From Myxococcota bacterium (GTDB lineage Bacteria; Myxococcota_A; UBA9160; PR03), in contig JASJBO010000090.1 of NCBI GenBank assembly GCA_030066475.1, forward strand, positions 1 through 40,675: a DNA stretch of 40,675 bases, in the 5' to 3' direction. Shown here one piece after another: positions 37,835 to 40,675 of the stretch. Under the pieces are notes generated by a model. The model ran no database searches. It had not been told where the DNA came from and was given only the letters and a program-made list of their open reading frames with translations. Within the stretch, counting starts at the first letter, position 1, and each line of letters begins with the position of its first letter. Made by a program: the position numbers and the translations under genes.

Positions 37835-39102
37835 GCGCCCGACTCGTCGAGCGGGCGGAACACCAGGCCCGACGGCAGCTTGGGCAGGAAGAAGGTGGAC
37901 TTCTGCGGCAGGATCTCGCCGGCACCGGTGACGCGGAAGACGTCCTCCGGGGTCAGCGGGTTCAGGTACAGCGCCACCGTGCCGCCGCCCGCGCGCACGT
38001 CGCGCGCCGACTCCTCGGCGTGCTTGGGGAACGCCACCGCTCCGTCGCGCACGGCCGCGTCGTCCAGCTCGAACACGCCACCCAGCACCTCGCGGTGGAT
38101 CACGCGGATCGTGAGCTCCTCGTCGGCCGCGCGCTGGAACACGCGCAGCACGCCCGATCCGTCGTCGGCCGCGAACGCGTGGCGCGCGGCGAGCGGCGTC
38201 AGGTGCTTGGCCAGCAGCTCGGGCACCGCCTCGGGGCCCGGCAGCGGCACGCGCTCGCACTCCCAGCCGGGAAGCCGCTCGGCCCAGGCCGCGTCGTCGG
38301 GCGCCGGCACCTCGCGCACCACCCGGTGGATCGGCAGCAGCAGGCTGCCGGGGGCGTAGGCGTTGGCGAAGTAGCCGAGCGCCAGCTCGAACGGCGCGTC
38401 GGCACCCGCACCGGGCTCGCCAGCGCGGCGCTCGTCCCGGTAGGCCAGCGCCGTCTCGTAGCGGTGGTGGCCGTCGGCGATCACCACGGCGCGGGCCTCC
38501 AGGAACCCGCGCAGCCGGGCCACGGCGTCGGCCTGGCCGAGGCGGGCCAGCTCGTGGTCGATGCCGTCGGCCGACCGCGCGCTCACCCGCTCGGCGCCCA
38601 GCGCCTCCTCGAGCAGCCCCGCCAGCTCCTGCTGCGGATCCTCGTAGAGCAGGAAGATGGGCGAGAGGTTCACCCGGGTGGCGCGCAGGATCTTCAGCCG
38701 ATCGGCCTTGGGCCCCGACAGCGTGCGCTCGTGGGGACGCACCACCCGCGCCGCGTAGTCCTCGAGCCGCAGCGCACCGAAGAAGCCCAGCCGCTCGCGC
38801 GCCTCGCCGCCCGGGTCGACGAAGCGCTGACGCAGGACGTAGAAGCCCGGCTCCGCGTCCGCCTGCAGCACCTCCTCGCGGCGCCAGCGGGCCAGGGTCT
38901 CGGCCGCCTCCTGGTAGTCGGTGACAGCCTCGTCGTCGGGGTCGCGGGTGAGGGTGATGCGAGCCGCGCTGTGGGGGTCCCGATCCCAGAGCGTCAGGCG
39001 ATCCTCCCGGGTCACCACGTCGTAGGGCGGCACCATCACCTGGGACAGGTCCACCCGCGCCGGGTCGTAGCGCAGCGCTCGGAACGGCGTGACGTCGGTC
39101 AT
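37831..39102 (-). CDS. DUF1015 family protein
   Basis: The 423-residue protein matches DUF1015, a widespread family of unknown biochemical function, sometimes annotated as SerB-associated or kinase-like. Diagnostic segments are PFRALRYDP (6-14), VMVPPYDVV (22-30), RVVRPHERTLSGPKADRLK (near 115-135), and the strict ADGHHRYETAL motif near residue 212. The C-terminal EILPQKSTFFLPKLPSGLVF is also conserved. The ATG overlaps the tsaC stop (ATGA at 39099-39102) and its own stop overlaps the dciA-like start, so it is translated from a tightly coupled operon. Role unknown. Confidence 0.9.
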   Translation of the reverse strand: MTDVTPFRALRYDPARVDLSQVMVPPYDVVTREDRLTLWDRDPHSAARITLTRDPDDEAVTDYQEAAETLARWRREEVLQADAEPGFYVLRQRFVDPGGEARERLGFFGALRLEDYAARVVRPHERTLSGPKADRLKILRATRVNLSPIFLLYEDPQQELAGLLEEALGAERVSARSADGIDHELARLGQADAVARLRGFLEARAVVIADGHHRYETALAYRDERRAGEPGAGADAPFELALGYFANAYAPGSLLLPIHRVVREVPAPDDAAWAERLPGWECERVPLPGPEAVPELLAKHLTPLAARHAFAADDGSGVLRVFQRAADEELTIRVIHREVLGGVFELDDAAVRDGAVAFPKHAEESARDVRAGGGTVALYLNPLTPEDVFRVTGAGEILPQKSTFFLPKLPSGLVFRPLDESGA

Positions 39103-39761
39103 GCGGGGCGGCCCTCCTGCGCCGCATCGGCTCCCAGCAGCTCGCGCCAGGGCAGCGCCCCTTCGCGCAGCAGCTTCGGAGCCGGGCCCGTGCAGTCCAC
39201 CACGGTGCTGGCCTCGCCGCCGCCGCAGTCCGGCCCGCCGCCCAGCAGCTGCGGGCCGCCGGGTGCGCCGCACAGGGCGGCGGCCTGGTCGCGCCCGGCC
39301 GCGGCGGGCTCGCCGCTGCGGTTCAGGCTGGTCGCGGTGAGCGGGCCCAGGCCCGCCGCCGTCGCCTGCTCGGAGAGGCGACGGGCCAGGGGATGGGGCG
39401 AGCAGCGCAGACCCAGGGCGCCGTCCTCGCGCGCCACGCCCCGGGCGAGACGTCCGTGAAAGGGCAGCACCAGCGTCAGGGGACCGGGCCAGTGGAGACG
39501 GGCCAGGCGCTCCGCGGCCGGGTCGAAGCGGGCGCCGAGACGCCGCGCCGACTCGACCCCGTCCACCAGCACCGCCATCGGCCGGTCGGCCTCGCGGCCC
39601 TTCCAGGCCCGCAGGCCCGCCACCGCCGGCTCGCTGGCGGCGTCGGCGCCGAGGCCCCACACCGTCTCGGTGGGGAAGGCCACCAGCCCGTCCGCACGCA
39701 GCCAGGTCACCGCCTGCGCCAGCGAGAGTCCCGCCTGCGCCTCCTCGGCCGGCGCGCTCAT
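39099..39761 (-). CDS. tsaC: L-threonylcarbamoyladenylate synthase, TsaC/Sua5/YciO family
   Basis: The 220-residue protein belongs to the YrdC-fold family that makes threonylcarbamoyl-AMP for the t6A37 modification of tRNA. FPTETVWGLGADA (28-40), KGREADRPMAVLVD (54-67), HWPGPLTLVLP (near 90-100), LGLRCSPHP and TATSLNRSGEP are family signatures. It has no Sua5 C-terminal domain, so it is the short TsaC form. ATG 39761 overlaps the purD stop in an ATGA junction. The YciO subgroup, whose role is less certain, cannot be fully excluded. Confidence 0.9.
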   Translation of the reverse strand: MSAPAEEAQAGLSLAQAVTWLRADGLVAFPTETVWGLGADAASEPAVAGLRAWKGREADRPMAVLVDGVESARRLGARFDPAAERLARLHWPGPLTLVLPFHGRLARGVAREDGALGLRCSPHPLARRLSEQATAAGLGPLTATSLNRSGEPAAAGRDQAAALCGAPGGPQLLGGGPDCGGGEASTVVDCTGPAPKLLREGALPWRELLGADAAQEGRPA

Positions 39762-40675
39762 GCGCCCTTCCGGCCGGGAGCGAGCGCGCGGTGGGCGATG
39801 TCGCGGCGCCACTGGGCGCCCTCGAAGGCGATGCAGTCGGCGGCGCGGTAGGCGCGCTCCCGGGCCGTGGCGATGTCCGGGCCGCGAGCGGTCACGCCGA
39901 GCACGCGTCCGCCGGCGGTGGTCCAGCGACCGGAGGCGTCGCGGCGGGTGCCGGCATGGAACACGACCACACCCTCCACCCCGGCCGCCTCGCCGAGGCC
40001 GTCGATCGCCTTGCCCGTGGCGTAGCTGCGCGGATAGCCGCCCGAGGCCAGCACCACGCAGACCGCCGCCTCGTCCGAGCCCAGCGGCGCCCCCGGCTCG
40101 AGCCGGCCCCGGGCGGCGCCGAGCAGCGCCGGCACCAGGTCGCCGTCCATCTGGAGCATCAGCGCCTGGGTCTCGGGGTCGCCGAAGCGCACGTTGAACT
40201 CCACCACCCGCGGCGCACCGCTCGGGTCGATCATCAGGCCCACGAAGAGGACGCCGCGGTAGGCATGGCCCTCCTCGCGCATGCCGCGCAGGGTCGGGTG
40301 GACGATCTCCTCGAGCACGCGCTTCTCCACCGCCTCGTCCACCACCGGCGCCGGGGCGTAGGCCCCCATGCCGCCGGTGTTCTCGCCGCGGTCGCCGTCG
40401 AGGGCGCGCTTGTGGTCCTGGGCCGCCGCCAGGCTCACCAGCCGCTCGCCGTCGCTGATGGCGTAGTAGGAGGCCTCTTCGCCTTCCAGGCGATCCTCGA
40501 TCAGCACTGCCGCGCCGGCCTCGCCGAAGCGGCGGGCGCCCATCATCTCGTCGAGGGCGGCCAGGGCCTCGGCGGGCCCGTCGCAGACGGCCACGCCCTT
40601 GCCGGCGCACAGCCCGTCGGCCTTCACCACGCAGGGGCCGCCGCGCTCGCGCACGTGGGCCCGGGCCGCCTCCAG
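39758..40675 (-). CDS. purD: Phosphoribosylamine-glycine ligase, 5' end outside the window
   Basis: The frame enters the window from the right edge, so the first part of the protein (about 110-120 residues of a usual 420-430) is missing. What remains is 305 residues of the ATP-grasp and C-terminal parts of GAR synthetase, the second step of purine synthesis. VVKADGLCAGKGV, the phosphate-binding loop, is near the start of the visible part, and GENTGGMGAYAPAP, VLFVGLMID and EFNVRFGDPETQ follow. No defect is seen in the visible part. It leads the coupled series purD-tsaC-DUF1015-dciA. Confidence 0.94.
   Translation of the reverse strand: MEAARAHVRERGGPCVVKADGLCAGKGVAVCDGPAEALAALDEMMGARRFGEAGAAVLIEDRLEGEEASYYAISDGERLVSLAAAQDHKRALDGDRGENTGGMGAYAPAPVVDEAVEKRVLEEIVHPTLRGMREEGHAYRGVLFVGLMIDPSGAPRVVEFNVRFGDPETQALMLQMDGDLVPALLGAARGRLEPGAPLGSDEAAVCVVLASGGYPRSYATGKAIDGLGEAAGVEGVVVFHAGTRRDASGRWTTAGGRVLGVTARGPDIATARERAYRAADCIAFEGAQWRRDIAHRALAPGRKGA

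Overview
The window is very GC-rich and densely coded, with many GTG and TTG starts, short or overlapping gene junctions and long antisense shadow frames. It looks chromosomal. The gene families (XrtA/PEP-CTERM-type polysaccharide deacetylase, carbamoyltransferase/SxtJ/DUF5989 module, NtrC-type two-component pair, rpsP-khpA-rimM-trmD-rplS order) fit a Gram-negative, deltaproteobacteria-like lineage such as Myxococcota, Binatota or a relative. That placement is inferred from gene content; no rRNA or taxonomic marker phylogeny was available.

Region A, about 1-27.2 kb, is an accessory surface-polysaccharide locus. It opens with an SxtJ-like membrane protein, a NodU/CmcH/SxtI-type carbamoyltransferase, a 54-residue DUF5989 protein and a membrane-anchored SGNH hydrolase. 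A second SGNH hydrolase, a NodB-type deacetylase and a two-domain acyltransferase follow on the minus strand. Next come an unrecognised secreted Cys-containing protein, a divergent DUF362 protein, a membrane sulfatase-superfamily protein with an atypical nucleophile site, and a first asparagine-synthase-like amidotransferase. Then come a WbuB-like glycosyltransferase, a GNAT protein, a second amidotransferase, an XrtA-type deacetylase, an orphan protein, a rhomboid protease, a CapK-like adenylate-forming enzyme, a fused alcohol dehydrogenase/Gfo-Idh-MocA oxidoreductase and mannose-6-phosphate isomerase. Two remnants, the N-terminus of a family 4 glycosyltransferase (about 3.86-4.06 kb) and the N-terminus of an O-antigen-ligase-like membrane protein (about 15.90-16.12 kb), show that the locus has lost genes. 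No complete polymerase, flippase, exosortase or Wza/Wzc export system is visible here. Together the genes look like a decoration set that adds or removes carbamoyl, acyl, amide, sulfate/phospho and acetyl groups on a glycan built from mannose-derived and other sugars. The missing assembly genes should lie outside the window or elsewhere in the genome.

Region B, about 28.4-34.9 kb, is mixed housekeeping and regulation: a GcvR-like double-ACT protein, a histidine kinase and sigma-54-dependent response regulator, NAD-dependent DNA ligase, RsmI and the YraN-family protein.

Region C, about 34.9-37.3 kb, is the minus-strand ribosomal/tRNA-modification operon rpsP-khpA-rimM-trmD-rplS. A good sigma-70-like promoter and a leader hairpin precede rpsP, and L19 carries a long Ala/Glu-rich tail. 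Region D, 37.3-40.7 kb, holds a small Cys4 protein and the overlapping minus-strand series purD (5' end outside the window), tsaC, DUF1015 and dciA-like. No tRNA, rRNA, CRISPR array, transposase or integrase was seen.
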